Positions 12,149-27,954 of a stretch of DNA of 64,000 nucleotides are shown here, piece by piece. The notes under the pieces were generated by a model that searched no databases, had not been told where the DNA came from, and saw only the letters and a list, made by a program, of their open reading frames with translations. The stretch comes from Cristatella mucedo. Lineage: Eukaryota > Bryozoa > Phylactolaemata > Cristatellidae. The position numbers and the translations under genes were made by a program. The DNA lies in NCBI GenBank assembly GCA_009760855.2, contig WPIO01000050.1, positions 833,501-897,500 on the forward strand, written 5' to 3'. Every line of letters starts with the position of its first letter. Position 1 is the stretch's first letter.

Positions 12149-12270
12149 CTGGTTTGGGCGAGTGGTAAACGTGCTTGCCCCGACCTAGGTCGAGGTGAAT
12201 GCAGGCGATGACCGAGTTCGTATGCTCGACCCATATGGCGTCTGTGAAGCTTCTAGGTAGAGTCATAATA
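12149..12270 (+). mobile_element. Degenerate SINE S2 copy
   Basis: A tRNA-like head (GGGCGAGTGGTAAAC), a B-box-like GAGTTCG...CTCGACCCATATGG interrupted by a few bases, then GAAGCTTCTAGGTAGAG resembling the S2 3' end. Older than the other copies. Confidence 0.5.
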
Positions 12271-12274
12271 TGCG

Positions 12275-14144
12275 TATCGATAGAGTATTACGATCCCTTA
12301 CGGAACTATACAAATGAATCATATTATTTTAATTTTTAAGTGAGATTCACCTTTGCGAGTTTTCTGTAGCCCACTCACAGCATAAGCAACGTTTGCTGAG
12401 CACGGGCAAGCCATCTGATGGAACAGGGTGAAATTGAGAAGAAAAATTGAGTCAGAAGATGGGAGGAGGTTAGTAGCATGAAGGTATTAGCGCCGGACGA
12501 CTTGATGTGCGTGATGTGCGAGAGTTTGCATCCGGATAGACGTCGTATCTTAGAAATTGTAAAAGTGAGTTTCAAGGTTGACGATTTAAAGAGCCTAAAT
12601 TCCGTCGCCAGCTGTATTTGAAGGGAACTATGAAAGAGAAATTATACTGTGTTCGTAAATGACCTAAGGCCACGAGAAAGGTGATAACAATGCATTAGTT
12701 CAGCTAAAGTTGAAAGTGCGTAACCATGACCGGAATTGTAGGTCACAGGCGTAAAATGGGCACGGTATAGGTTGCTCAACTGGAAGCCGTTGCACATCCT
12801 TCCTCAAGGAAGACATATTTTTCAACTTCTCAGACTTCTTAAAAGAGCTCATTCAACAGCGGCGATCTGGTCATAACGCGCTTTGTTGGAAGATCTTCTC
12901 CAAGTGTTCTACGCCGTGTTGTTTAGCTAAAGAAAGTATGCTAGTCAGATCTTTAGCCGGCAGCCTCGAAAGATATTCTCTATTCTTAGACATGGATCGG
13001 ACATAATGACTTCCAAAGAAATCATTTTACTTCATGAATGTAATTTTTATCGAGCAGTAGTCGACGATACGACTTAAACAATGAGTGAATAATAGTCGTA
13101 GCGCTTGAACCACATATTTGAAAAGCAAATTATCCTACTCGGGCACTACGTTTAGGATCCCTCGTGAGGTTTTAGCTACGGTGTCACCTAGTTTAACGAT
13201 ATCCAGCCAAATTCAATGTAGAATTTCTCTACTGCAGAGGGGCATTCCGCCTATCAGTCTACGCAGCTTGTTCCGACGGCAGCAAATGACAAGTACGACT
13301 ACTGTTTGCACAGAGCTGATAGACAATTATGGCTTCATTTTACAGAGAAACTCCATGTAAATTTACTACAGCAACTGGCCAATAGCGGAGCCAGTGGCGG
13401 AGCAGAGACGAATGTCTGGTCTGCTGGATGAGACTTGACTGATACACGTGAGTGCCTCTGCGAAATCACGCAAGTAGGATACCAAACTCGGCCAGAGCCG
13501 ATCGGCGAACTTGGTCTTTCAATTGGAATGCTGCCAGTTATTGCATTGAACGCCGCCGATCTATCGAGCAGAATGAGGTCACTGACTTTCGACGCACTTT
13601 TTTCGCCCATAGACTAATTTCATTGGTCTCACGAATACAAGCATTTTTAAAGAGTCGATTTCATAGGAAACCTGATAAACATTCTCCTGGTAAGTCAATC
13701 TTTTCAAAGAGGTCCACAAGCTGTTAACCTGCAATCGTTTTGCGAATTTTGAACGAATGGTAAGTGGAGACCGCGCCCGCTATACCGTACTCACGTGCCT
13801 TTGAGTCATATCCTGTTCTCCTACAATAATTGGTAGAACGCTTTGAGCCGATTATAGCCGCTTTGGAAAAGCGCGTGCGCCCATTGATCAGTTAAAAACC
13901 AGAGCTATGGCGGAGCTAAGATTTTACCTCAATGAAGTCTAAAGAGATGAAATTATAGACCACAATAGCAACGGTAGCTATGGTTGCAACATGCTTTGAT
14001 ATCAGCAGTGGCAAAAAAAATCATCTGAACCTACATTATGTAGCTTTTCAAGTATATGACTTGCTTCATTTTGAGAACTTACATTTACCAGTATCGGGCA
14101 TGCCACCTTGCGAATGATTTCACGTGACTTCGTTTTTAGTTGAA
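12275..14144. other. Segment X right part: no gene recognised
   Basis: No repeat, gene or RNA identified. The right edge (...AGTTGAA then CGGTCC) is where segment B begins. Confidence 0.5.
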
Positions 14145-17457
<3,313 letters not shown>

Positions 17458-17865
17458 TTTATCCATCTGGCTCCATTTGGCTCCATCCGTTCATTTCATT
17501 GATAGCTGTCTACAAATTCCATCTTCCGATTGACTCCGGGGAAAAAGCGCTCTCACGATTGAGGCCGGAAAAGGCTTCTCTTGACGCCCCTCCCAAAGGA
17601 TTGAATTTTACAGGAGATGCGGTGCATTGAAGCAATCGCATTCTGCATCGCCCATACACCGACTGCCGAGATATTATTCGAAGTTCCTGAAATACAACGT
17701 TTAGGTGGGCTATGTCATAATTTACAGTTAAGCAGCGTAGCAGCTTCAGTCCGAGCCATACTTTCATTAGTCAAAGACCTGGGCTTTAGGCTTCGAGCTA
17801 TCACGCTGATTGTGCTCCACTGTGCTTCGCTGCTCAAGAGTTTCTAAAAGCAACGGTTGCCTTGT

Positions 17866-20495
17866 CGGTCCAGATTCATTCCTAAAGTTTGTAATACTAG
17901 CGCCTACATCTTACGATGATCTGAATTATAGGTAATTATTTAAGAAATTTTAGCTCAATTCTAGGATTTAAATAAAAGTCTGATTGCCATTTTGATGACC
18001 GCGGCTTAGAGGCTTCGCAAATTTGGCGACTTGCAAGTTCATATAGTAGCAGTAAGCATAACAACGGCACCAAGGGAGCTGTTGACATTCCGTACCATTT
18101 CCTGGCAGTACTTAGTTATAATTCTTAGTGTCAGAAAATTCTGCAACATTTATATTCAAAAATAGTTACGTAGTAGAAAGTGTTGGAGGATTTCAGGTGA
18201 GTTAGCGACTGGTCACACAAACATCTGCAAGGCTGTCGACAGAAATTTTAATAATAATAATAATAACACATTTGATTTAGCGCCATTAGACGACCCAATC
18301 TCTTTAAATTTTCTGCACCGGAATCGGGATTGAATGGTCAGTAGTAGTACTGCTTGATAATCTGCATCTGGTTGACTCCTAATGAAGTTACTCCATTTTA
18401 CAATTCATGAAACTCTGGCTGTGGCCGCATTTAATTGCTACGGAAAGATTTCTTTCAATTTCTTCTCCTTGAGTACCTAAATATGTTTATTGGGGCCATA
18501 AAATCAACTGGGACCACAGCAATAACTAAAGACTAACCTAATAATAATGCATTTGCTAAGCACCCTCAGCGAACCTAGCCTATTTCTAGGCATTAATAAT
18601 TTGCTGTTAATAAAGCATGACTACTGGCTTATGGTAGACTGCCTGTTCGTGACTGACGACTGACTGTTCGTAGCTTTCTTTTAAAGCAATCGTATCATGG
18701 AATATCTAGACATCATTCTGGAGCAAGTACCAAGTTTTTGAGGTGTAAGAAATAAAGGGACCGACTCGCGAGAAAGATTTGAAATGGGCTTGAGGTGTAG
18801 CTATACAATATGAGTGAGAAGAGCGAGCAAATACGATACCTGGACTGATTTTGCTGTGGTTCTGATAGGTTCTGACTGGAGCATGAGAAGGAAGAAACCT
18901 GGACCTGAGTGACAAAGCCTTGAATTCAGCATACTGTCTGATCAGAATCCGGTTCAGGCTGGTTCAAAGCGATGCAATCTGGCACCAGCAAGGCTCGCGG
19001 CACGAAAACTTAGCTGACGAGTTTTATGGGGTACCATGGTTGTTCCTTATAGGCACTTCCTATAAAAGATGGTTATCACAACCGCGAGTTTGGGGTGCTC
19101 TGAAAGCATTGAAATCATCGCCACCATCCATCTTTGTTTGAGCCATACCGTGAGACTTTAAAAGATTATCTCGATGCTTAATGTAACTGTGGTCACTAAT
19201 GCAAATCGATATTGACGACAGTTCCAAGAGTCTGTTAATGGTTGCAGAATTGGGAACATGTGAAAGATGTAAGAGTTTCTGTAGTACGTATTAAATATTT
19301 AACGTGTGATCATCCGTCAGTTTCCTAAAAGCCCTCTTCTTTCCATCCGCGCCGTGTTTTAAAGTCTAATTAAAAAATGAACCTACTGGGATTTTTTTTT
19401 CTTAGATATGTACAATAATGATTGCCGTCCTGCAGTACTATAGTCGGCATGCCGGCATAGATAGAGCCACGCTTCAAGACTTCCAATAGCTTCATCAGCT
19501 ATCAATTAATCAAAGTATACCGCGAGGATTGCATGCCTAGCTCTGGATACATGCTCCATGTTTCTTTTATGAAAAACTTTAGTTACAGAGCAGCTACAAA
19601 CATTCGTAGCATATGTCAGTAGTAGCCCATTTGGATTAATAGCCAATTTAGTAACGTCATTAATATCCGATAGACCGCTTATGTGACCGAAAGAATGTGG
19701 ACTTGGCACAGCCAATAGTCCAAATGTCGTTGACTGTTAAGGGAACTTGTTAGCAACTGCAGCCGTTCGACGTTGAAGATCCGCCTGTATAATGCAACGG
19801 TTTTCGTTAGTATTTCGTTCTTCCCCAATAGCTACGTGAGCCTACATTAAGCATTAGGTTCTCACCGCCAAAACACTTTTCCGTCGTACCGACTAAAGAT
19901 CACGTGGCTGAAACGCTGCTAGGTTACCTCGCAGCCGTTGAATTACGTCATCTGTCTTACAGTTGCAAATCAAAGTTACAGTGCAAGATTCTTATACGAA
20001 CACGGTCTGTTTTCGTAAAATCATAAAATGGTTCCGACGGAAAATTAAATCTGTCGATTAAACCTACGCGCTTCTTATTCAAGAAATAAATTCTCGCCGA
20101 AATTCTAGCTATGCTTTGCATCTCACGGGCCTCTCTCCGAGAGCTCCGGCCTCCCAGATGTGGCAGCCCGCTGCTGTTGCCACTCGGTCACCCGGCTGCA
20201 GGCGAAGGCTACGCACAGGCCGCCGCGTTTCCGACGAACCGCTCCACCTACCCTGCCTCCTAAAAGAAAAACTGGGCGCTGAGCCGGCGCTGATTTCTAC
20301 GATAGGCGGTGCCGCCAGGCGACCGACGTTGCCAGTGTTTGTTGAGCGGCCGCTCGCCTCCACGGCGGCGGCAGCCGCAGAGCGCCGACGACGCCGAGCG
20401 GTGGCTGCAGAAAAGTTAAACTGGAAGAAGCCAAACAGCATTTAGCGAGCGGGCGAGCGGTGGCCACGACGAGGCCAGATCTAGTGAGACGCGAT
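17866..20495. repeat. Duplicated segment B' (second copy)
   Basis: Matches 14145-16773. It continues directly into a SINE S1 whose first bases (GCGAT) are shared with the first copy, so the first copy appears cut inside the same SINE. Confidence 0.95.
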
Positions 20496-20670
20496 GGTTC
20501 ACTAGGTAAGGTGGTTGCTTTTCACAACCTCGACACTTGCTCGAACTCGGCTCGAATCCTGCGGTTGGCGATCCTTTATTGCCGCTGCAAGCGGTGGTTA
20601 TGGCCGTCAAGGCTCTTCTGTCGCTGTACAAACTGAGGCCGTTGAATCAGCGAGCGCGTTTTTTTAAGAT
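20490..20670 (+). mobile_element. SINE S1 copy
   Basis: tRNA-like A box (TGGTTCACTAGGTAAGG) and B box (GGCTCGAATCC), then the S1 body (GGCGATCCTTTATTGCC, GCCGTCAAGGCTCTTCTGTC) ending near GAGGCCGTTGAATCAGCG. A T-run follows. Confidence 0.8.
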
Positions 20671-21320
20671 CTGAAAGAGGTGCGCCACCCCTTTCGGTGG
20701 GAGGTTGTAACGAGGTCAAAGTACTTTTAAGGTCACGTCGCCTCATCGCCGTCGCTCCGTCCTGGCGGAAGGACCTTCCCGCAGTTCCCGCTTATCGGTC
20801 GCTTGTCCCGCTTGAGCCGCCTGCTAGCCCGCATGCTAATCGCTCGGCAGCCTCTACTCAAGGAGACGCTTTCTCCGAATCGTATGCGACGACAGCCTTA
20901 CGCTCTGCCGAATGACGCACCGGCACCCTCTCTCCGATTTTCGATACACAAAATCGCAGCCAGTGGCCGCGGTCTCTCTTCCTCATCACATGCAATCGCA
21001 CGCTGCGTCGACGCGAGTCATCCGTCGCATCAGGCGGCCGCCGCCGCCGCCGCCGCGGGCCGCCTGATGCGACGGATGTTTCGCGCATCCTCCAAACTCC
21101 GCTCCTTATCCTGCCGCTGTTGTCGCCGTTTCGTAGGGTTTCGTCCTTGCGGGGCACGCGTCGGGTGAACCGGCCCACCATTGCGGCCACGTGACCAATC
21201 TGGGCACGTGGCTTTTCCCTCGCATCATCGCGGTCGATACGACCGGCTCGTTTTTAGCACGGCCGGAAGAGCACGCCTGGCTTTAAGCCCAAGAACAACA
21301 CGTTCTCGCCTCAATCTTAT
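20671..21320. other. CpG-rich region with hairpin; no gene called
   Basis: GC-rich DNA with frames on both strands (121 codons plus, 110 minus) rich in Arg, Ser and Pro. No signal peptide or convincing splice pair. It contains the perfect hairpin at 21019-21078. Confidence 0.4.
21019..21078. repeat. Perfect hairpin, 21-bp arms with a CCG-repeat loop
   Basis: Left arm 21019-21039 begins CATCCGTCGCATCAGG. Right arm 21058-21078 is its exact reverse complement. The 18-base loop is mostly (CCG)n. Such a GC-rich cruciform is rarely kept by chance, and may also be a sequencing or assembly fold-back. Confidence 0.95.
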
Positions 21321-21329
21321 CTAATAACT

Positions 21330-21370
21330 AAAATAACAATAATAATAATAATGCACTTGATAAATGGTCG
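21330..21370 (-). mobile_element. LINE-A 3' tip
   Basis: On the complement only ...TTTATCAAGTGCATTATTATTATTATTGTTATT remains, the last bases plus tail of LINE-A. Confidence 0.45.
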
Positions 21371-22192
21371 AACGCTCAGTAGCTGGGCACCGGCCCGGCG
21401 AACGACGCAACGGCCTCATGCACACACAGTGAGAGCACTACCAGTCTGCAAACCGCATTCATCTAACAAGCTACAATCCCGCTCGATTCAAGTAGTTAAA
21501 GCGCTGTAAGGGAGCGGATGTCCAATCCAGGATGTCCACTGAATTGGACAAATCTATATGTTAGGGACTCTACCTCAGTTCAAAGCCAAAAGGTTTCGCC
21601 CATGTGCGCACAAAAAAAGCACTTAAAATACACCGGTTTATTACAGCATTTCCTGGATGTTTTGGGATTTTTTCTTTGTGTGCATCTACCTGCTTACACT
21701 ATTACTTCGGCTTGCGGATGTTACTACCTAACATTTTTAATGCTTTAGAAGCAGCATATGTAAAGTGCCTAGGTAGAGATTCAGTTCTCTGAGGGCGCTA
21801 TGCAAACGTATTTATTATTACAATAAATAGCAGAGTGTTTACTTGCTACTGTGCTAATGTTGCTAACCAGTTTGCTTAAGAGGCCTCTTTTTCTGCGTAT
21901 TTTATTAAGCCAACAGAAAGAGATTTTGCCCTCTGTAGACGCAAGGAATTTTAATACGTCGTTCATCAAGTCCATCATAACGTGTAGCTTAACGTCACAC
22001 CATCCTCTGGCTTTGTGACAGGAAATGGTAAACGTGTGACTAGTTTGCTTCAAAATTTAAAGCTTTTTCCTCGAGAATCATCCTATCTGTGCGCGCGTAC
22101 GATTAGTTTTCATATACGCGTTACGTAGCGCTTGCTTCCAGTCCAGTGTTCGTCCGCTCACCGTTGAGCTCAATCGGGTCATTCTGCGGTCA

Positions 22193-22412
22193 CAGTCTAG
22201 CCAGCGGTGCTTCAAGGTGCTCGCCGTTAACGACCGAGGTCAAGAGGCGTGTGCGTTTGGAAGTCGAGGTCGTGAGTTCGAGCCCTGCTGTATATGCAAA
22301 GCGTCCGGGTGGACCTTAAGTTCTATCGTTGGGATGCTGTACAAATGAAATAGTATGTAATAAATATAAATATAAATAAAATAAATAATAAATAAATATA
22401 TAAATACAAATG
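22193..22412 (+). mobile_element. SINE S2 copy
   Basis: Head GTCTAGCCAGCGG, B box GTGAGTTCGAGCCC, body, a diverged GCGTCCGGGTGGACCTTAAG end and a long (AAATA)n-rich tail. The spacer between A and B boxes is enlarged. Confidence 0.65.
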
Positions 22413-22651
22413 AATCAGTCATTTGTGCGAAAGCGTTCGTTACGTTCGTCGTGCTTGCTGACGTGTGCGCTCCCACCGAGCTCGCTCGCAAGCTACAATT
22501 CCATCAAGGCAAGAATGGATCAAGGTTAAAGTCGAGGAAAAGGCCAAAACAGATTACCCTGCAGAGGGCGCTTCTGGTGATCCTTTTCCGCTCTAGAGTT
22601 TCCTCAAATTCTCGAGATTCCTCGAATGCAGTCGCGAAGGTACGTCGCTGC

Positions 22652-22783
22652 ATCATAATAATAATAGTAATAATAATGTACTTGATAAAGCGTCTTCAGA
22701 GAATTTAATCTCTTTCTAGGCGCTTTACATTTGCTGCAAAGGGAAATGCAATTAAATGATAAGTAAAATCATGCTTGAAAAAC
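22652..22783 (-). mobile_element. LINE-A 3' end fragment
   Basis: Complement sequence ends GCGCCTAGAAAGAGATTAAA...GACGCTTTATCAAG followed by a TACATTATTATT-type tail; upstream 3' UTR (CCCTTTGCAGCAAATG) is present. Confidence 0.75.
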
Positions 22784-22789
22784 AACGAT

Positions 22790-23070
22790 AATTCGGACTG
22801 CGGCCAAACTGAAAACGAGGCTCGTCTCCCCGACGCCGCGCCTCGTGCTCACACACCGCCTGCCCCAGCAGCTTGCCGCCAGCCGGCCTGCCGTCGCCGC
22901 TCAACTGCGCACTAACCAGGGGATTGCCCAAGGCCGCCGGCCGTGCACGCTCGGTGAAACCGATTTCCAAAAGTTTACACGTACTTGGCGTACTACTGTC
23001 GCCGTGGCGATCACTGCGTTTTCGGTTACGCGACAATGGCACAAAAGACGCCATACTCGGTTTGTAACAT
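22790..23070. other. CpG-rich insert between LINE-A fragments; no gene called
   Basis: Frames exist on both strands (100 codons minus, 82 plus), but composition alone explains them. Confidence 0.3.
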
Positions 23071-23329
23071 TCAAAGTTGGAAAAATTAGATAGTGGCTGA
23101 GGACCCTTAACTGTCGCATCGTACTAGTCTGATTGCTTTTGACTATGTTGGTGAAGATGTAACGTAAGAAATGCATTGCTTAATTCGGGCGATGCAGCGA
23201 TGTCTCGGCAGTGCTATTGAGTATTTGGTATTAGTATTATTATTTAGTATTTGAATATTTAGTATGTATTGAGTATTGAGAGAGCTATTGAGCGCTATTG
23301 CACGCCGAATTAGGCGCCTGCTTTGCCAA

Positions 23330-23922
23330 ACATCTGGACTTTACATTTGCTGCAAAGGGAAATGCAATTGAATGGTGAGTAATATCGTGCTTTATAAACA
23401 AACAACATGAATAACATGCGCAGGGTCAACATGCAAATGTGGTTAGTGGCAGCATGCACAATATAAGCACATGAATGACGAATAACAGGGACCCACTAAA
23501 TGTTGTCCTAAATAGGTGTTTTCAAGTTCTTTTTTAAATGTGGTCAAGTCAGGGGATATTCCAACGCAAGTCGGGAAGGAGTTCCAGGCTTTGTGAGCAT
23601 ACAAACTAAATGCACGGTCTCCAAAGGATTTGAGGTTTGTACGAGGTATTTCTAGACTGCCGGATTCCGAAAAGTGGGTGGTATGACGCTTGGCCTGGTG
23701 GGGGAGTAGATCTGAGAGATAGGCTGGAGCCAAAGAATGAAATGACCTAAAAGTGAGCGACAAAACCTTGAAGTCAATCCGTTGCTTGTCTGGGAACCAG
23801 TGCAGGTCGGCGAGAAGTGGTGAGATGTGGCAACTGAGCCGCTCACGACAGACAAGCCTAGATGTGGAGTTTTGCACCAGCTGCAATTGCCTGATCGCAC
23901 AGGCTGGTAGGCCAGCAAGCAA
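23330..23922 (-). mobile_element. LINE-A C-terminal RT and 3' UTR, best short copy
   Basis: On the complement a 159-codon frame runs LLAGLPACAIRQLQLVQNST, RLVCRERLSCHISPLLADLH, then SLAPAYLSDLLP, RTNLKSFGDRAFSLYAHKAW and LTTFKKELE. These are the conserved post-RT segments of L2/CR1-type ORF2 proteins. It is cut 5' and replaced by a SINE S1 at 23918. The frame is still open, so this copy is comparatively young. Confidence 0.85.
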
Positions 23923-24040
23923 TTACCGAGGTCATGGCTTCGAATCCTGCGGTGGGCGATCCTTCACTGTCAACCGCAAGCAGTGGTGATAGCTGTTAAG
24001 GCGCTTCCACCAACATCTGAATGAGGCTGTTAAATGGGCT
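23918..24040 (+). mobile_element. SINE S1 copy, 5'-truncated
   Basis: Begins within the tRNA head (GCAATTACCGAGGTCATGG), has the B box GCTTCGAATCC and the S1 body GGTGGGCGATCCTT, and ends at GAGGCTGTTAAATGGG. It abuts the LINE-A copy head to head. Confidence 0.7.
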
Positions 24041-24307
24041 TATGCATGTATTTATTTATGCGTCCATTTAGAGACTCCGCGCGAAAGACGGGGGGGGGGA
24101 ACAAGTTCGGCTCGCCGACCCGCACCACTGCTGCACCTGAAGGCTCTCTACCAGTTTTTACCAAATATCTCGCATCCAGTTGGGTAATTTCTAGGTCGCC
24201 GTTGTAGGACGATCTCCGGACGGAAGTCGCCCAGAGGCAGGATGACAGGTGCGATATCTCAGGGCAATTGGCCAGCTACAGAGAGTACCCGTGTGTTCAT
24301 TCGATCA

Positions 24308-24414
24308 TGTTTTCTTTCCAGCAAATTTAAAGCGCCTAGAAAGAGATTGAGTTCTCTGAAGGCGCCTTATTAAGTGTATTACTATTACTATTATTATTAT
24401 CATCATTATTATTG
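24308..24414 (+). mobile_element. LINE-A 3' end fragment
   Basis: CAGCAAATTTAAAGCGCCTA, then GAAAGAGATTGAGTTCTCTG, AAGGCGCC and a TATTACTATTATTATTATC tail. This is a clean example of the LINE-A 3' end. Confidence 0.8.
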
Positions 24415-25770
24415 AGAACGGACGGGTGCGGACAGCCAGCCAGAGAAGTTTTGGGAGTGCGAGGCTATCTTGCTGCGAAATGAAAAAAATGAGCGAGCCC
24501 TTCGTTCGGGCAATACGATGACTAGTATTACTGCGAGAGGATCGAACGCTGGGGTTTCGTTGCTGTCGGTAGTCGCGGGCCTCGGATCTGCTGCCCCAAA
24601 GCAGAGGCGAGAGATAGGACAACGTCCGCGACGGCCCGAGGACAAGCAGAAAGCAATTCGCTAGCAGCGACGATGAGTGTCGCGTCACCCTTGCCTCAAT
24701 ACGACGCTCGAGCAGGCAGCTGCATAAGCCAAGGCAGCTGACTGCTGACGTCTGCCGCTGATCCCTGCGGCAGACGTTCGGGGATTGGAAGAGTCTGCTC
24801 CGTAGGTGGCGGGGGGGGGGGGCAACTTGGACTCGTCGTGCAGCAAGGTGATATCCATTGGTTTCATATTTGCCGACTCCACTTTCTACGTCGGGCAAGG
24901 CGCCGAGCCGCCGACGGATAAGTTGTTGTAAATGTGCGTTTTTTCCGGTTCGAATACTTACTACCGGTGATTGGCACCGTCAATGTCGACGGACAGACCT
25001 CCGTCATGGACAAGTAGGCTGGCAGCGATAAACTCTCTCGAGGTCATAGTAGTAATGGTTAGCCGCATGTTAGGCGCCCTGACCACCGCACTCGCGCGAA
25101 GTCAAGTGGAACTCTTTGAAGCTCTGTTGGCTGCTCGCGTTCGCCAGACTAGCCTTGGTAGAACCATGGTGAACAATTCGAACACTCTCGAAATCAATTA
25201 CTGTGCGTGCTGATGGACGGGCAGTGTTCGAGATCTCAGAGACTGTTAGTGCGTGCGCTCAGCTGCGACAGCTGACTTACATTGGCAGCCACCGTATCTA
25301 TAAGCTATTGCCAAGTCGAGATCTCACAAGGACTTCAATCAACGTTGCTCCACAGACAAAGCAAGGTCGATGGGTCAAGCAGAATCCTTCGTCTTTGCGG
25401 CCATCACAGCCAGGCCTTGGATTTAAGCGTCGTATAAACCGAAATACAAACTCCGACGGCAGAGTAGCCTGCTTACTCTTGCTCGCATCGAAAGTGCTTC
25501 GTCGAACTCGGCTGGACAGCATTCCTATCTAGACTTCTCCGTAGAATTAGATGGAGCACACCGGTGCGATGCCATGCAATCTTGCATCAACAAAGTAGCT
25601 GGTTTTTGAAAGAACTCTTGTCGGGATTCAGCGTAGATGTAAAGATGTGTGTTTACCCTTCACGTGGTGATCGCTCGTTAGTATTTGGAGGGGGAAATGA
25701 TCAAGAGGTGAATTATTGCAAGTCAGACGAGCTGTTTGAGAACGCGATCAAAATTAGGATAATTATAACA
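24415..25770. other. No gene recognised
   Basis: Contains short G-runs (near 24810) and frames of up to 197 codons on the complement at 24305-24898. That frame runs through the LINE tail and mixed DNA, so it is not credible as a single gene. Confidence 0.4.
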
Positions 25771-25772
25771 AT

Positions 25773-26050
25773 AATACATTTGCCAAGCTGGTTTCGCCCA
25801 GTGGTAAAGGGGGCCCTGAGGCATACGTGAAGAGCCTGAATAGAGATGTATTTCCACTAAGAAGCTGCAAAAATGGTTTTATTTATTTGTTTAAAAGGTG
25901 CACAGAAAATTTACTCTCTCTATCTCTCTCTCTCTCTGACACTTTTCAGATGCTGTATATGAAACATGACCGTATGGTTAGTTTTAGCATGCATAGTATC
26001 CGTACGAGTAATAACAAAAAGAAAGAGTCACAAGGACCCAGACAGTGAAA
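25773..26050. mobile_element. Mixed S2 and LINE-A 3' remnants
   Basis: 25775-25860 resembles an S2 head and end on the plus strand (TTTCGCCCAGTGGTAAAG, GAAGAGCCTGAATAGAG). From 25895 on, the complement resembles LINE-A 3' UTR (the plus strand reads GGTTAGTTTTAGCATGCATA and CACAAGGACCCA). Both are diverged. Confidence 0.45.
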
Positions 26051-27950
26051 GTACAGATGATTAAGTTAGGTAGACACGGACAGACTGCAGCCACGCATAG
26101 CTGAAAGAGTGATAAGAAAGTTAGGCCTAGGTAATTCAATCGGAGATGCAGATAGAGGTGGAGACAACTCTGTTCAATCATACTCGAGAATGCTGGGGGG
26201 CAGCCAGCTTCTGCGATGGGTTTTCGATTTCAGCCCGAGAAGCCGCCTTCCAGCTCACACGAGCGAACCATCGTGACACAATAGGGGGGCCTAAAAGTTT
26301 GAATGGAGCTGCCGAAGCCAATAGATGGCCCACGAGGTCTTACGCCCCCAGCGTCCTTGGATATGCACCAGTTGTACAGGGTTTTGCACAATGTCCCTCG
26401 TTTGTGACCTCCGACGGCTTGCAGACTGACTTTAAACTGTAGGACGATTAGGAAATAGACGCTAGACGCGGGCTTATGAGGAGCACAATATTTCCTCATG
26501 TAAACTCATTTCTGCGTGACTTCCAGCTAGTTAGATACGTATATCAGGAGAAAACCTTAAATGAGCAGGTTTTTTTGTTGACGACTTTCCGCCAGTCGGT
26601 GAGTAGCTGTGCTTCGCAAGAGCTGCTGTTAATTAGTAACGAGTCTGCTTAAAGTCGCCTTCAGAGCCGCCAATAATATGCAGGCAATGCAAAGCTCTTT
26701 CACGAGCTCTGTTTTGCAGATTTGGCTGGTTAGGCGAGGCCATTCAGAGAGCAGCTCCATCTTTGCCGCTTGGCGTGCAACTGGCGTCAGATCTGTAAAT
26801 ACTAGGCCCGTCGTTTGAGCTACTCAGTAAAGCAATGACTACGCGAACATTACCTTGACAGCTCCTATCCATTTACGCCATTGGCGTAGAGCGCAGCAGC
26901 AACAGATGCCAGCAGGTGTCCAGTACCAGCCGTAGCATACAGCGTCCATTGCGTTCGACGCTAGAAGTCCACGGCGTCCATCGCGTTCGACGCCATCTCG
27001 TTCGAAGCCCATCAGATGTCGGTAAGACTCGAAGAGCACAACCGCCCTGCTACTGCACGAGTTGGGCCTCCTATGCTGCTGCCCAAGCGTAGCTGCGACA
27101 ATGCTGACTCCTAACCTCAGAAGCCAGGAACGCGAATACTATCTAAGCAGTCCTATTCTGGCTCGTGTGTCATGATAACGTCTCAGTATATCTAAGCTGA
27201 TGAGGTAATCGGTAAAGGGGTTATGAGTGCTCAGCCTAAGCGAATCAGTTCGTAGAATGCAGCAGTAGAATTCAGCACACAGCCATGCATGCATGCATAC
27301 ACGCACGTACGTGTCTATATGAATGTGGGAAGTCCAGACGGCTGTGAATTGCTCAAATCGTAGGCATAAGTAGCTGGCCAGTCTAGTCTTTGGCAAGTGA
27401 CGCACGAAATGCGAGCACTAGCTGTCCATGTCAGGGCCGCTGATGAAACTGCAGCGGTGGCTTGGTATTGGTGAGATATTTCGTTCTCGGCTACTGTCAC
27501 TACACTCTCTAAGCCGGAGGAGCTGGAGATTCGTCTCGAGCGCTCGGGTGTGTGCGGCTCCGGAGCTTCGACCTTCGGGCCTGAAGCGTCTGGAGCACAC
27601 AGTTTGACGAGTTCAATTAAACAGCCGATTGCGAAGGCAAAAGGCTCGCGATGCAGCATTTGTGGGCGGGATTTGTCACGGACGGCAGCGCTTGGGCCGC
27701 AGCGACTGGGTAGAGGGACAGAGAGAAGTTCGGCTCAGCAAGTGTCGCCACGCGGCCCTCAGAGTCGATGCTGGGAATCGCGGAATTAATCAGAGGGCAG
27801 CCAGCGAGCCACCAATAGGCCAACGAGGAACGAGTAAGCAGCGGCTTAGGCTACAGCGGTTGAACTCTGAACTCTTCGAACCGAACGGGCCATGTGCGCG
27901 GCAAGCGAGTCGGTCGAGCCGATTGATATTTAGTGGGGCGGGCTGGTCTT
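26051..27950. other. No gene recognised
   Basis: Several frames of 60-114 codons on both strands without domain, signal peptide or splice support. A CATG-rich run lies at 27282-27312. Confidence 0.45.
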
Positions 27951-27954
27951 GCGA

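Noticed and set aside
6811-14144. Segment X as a transposon insertion
   Set aside because: No terminal inverted repeats, no LTRs, no transposase or RT, and only a two-base overlap at the edges.
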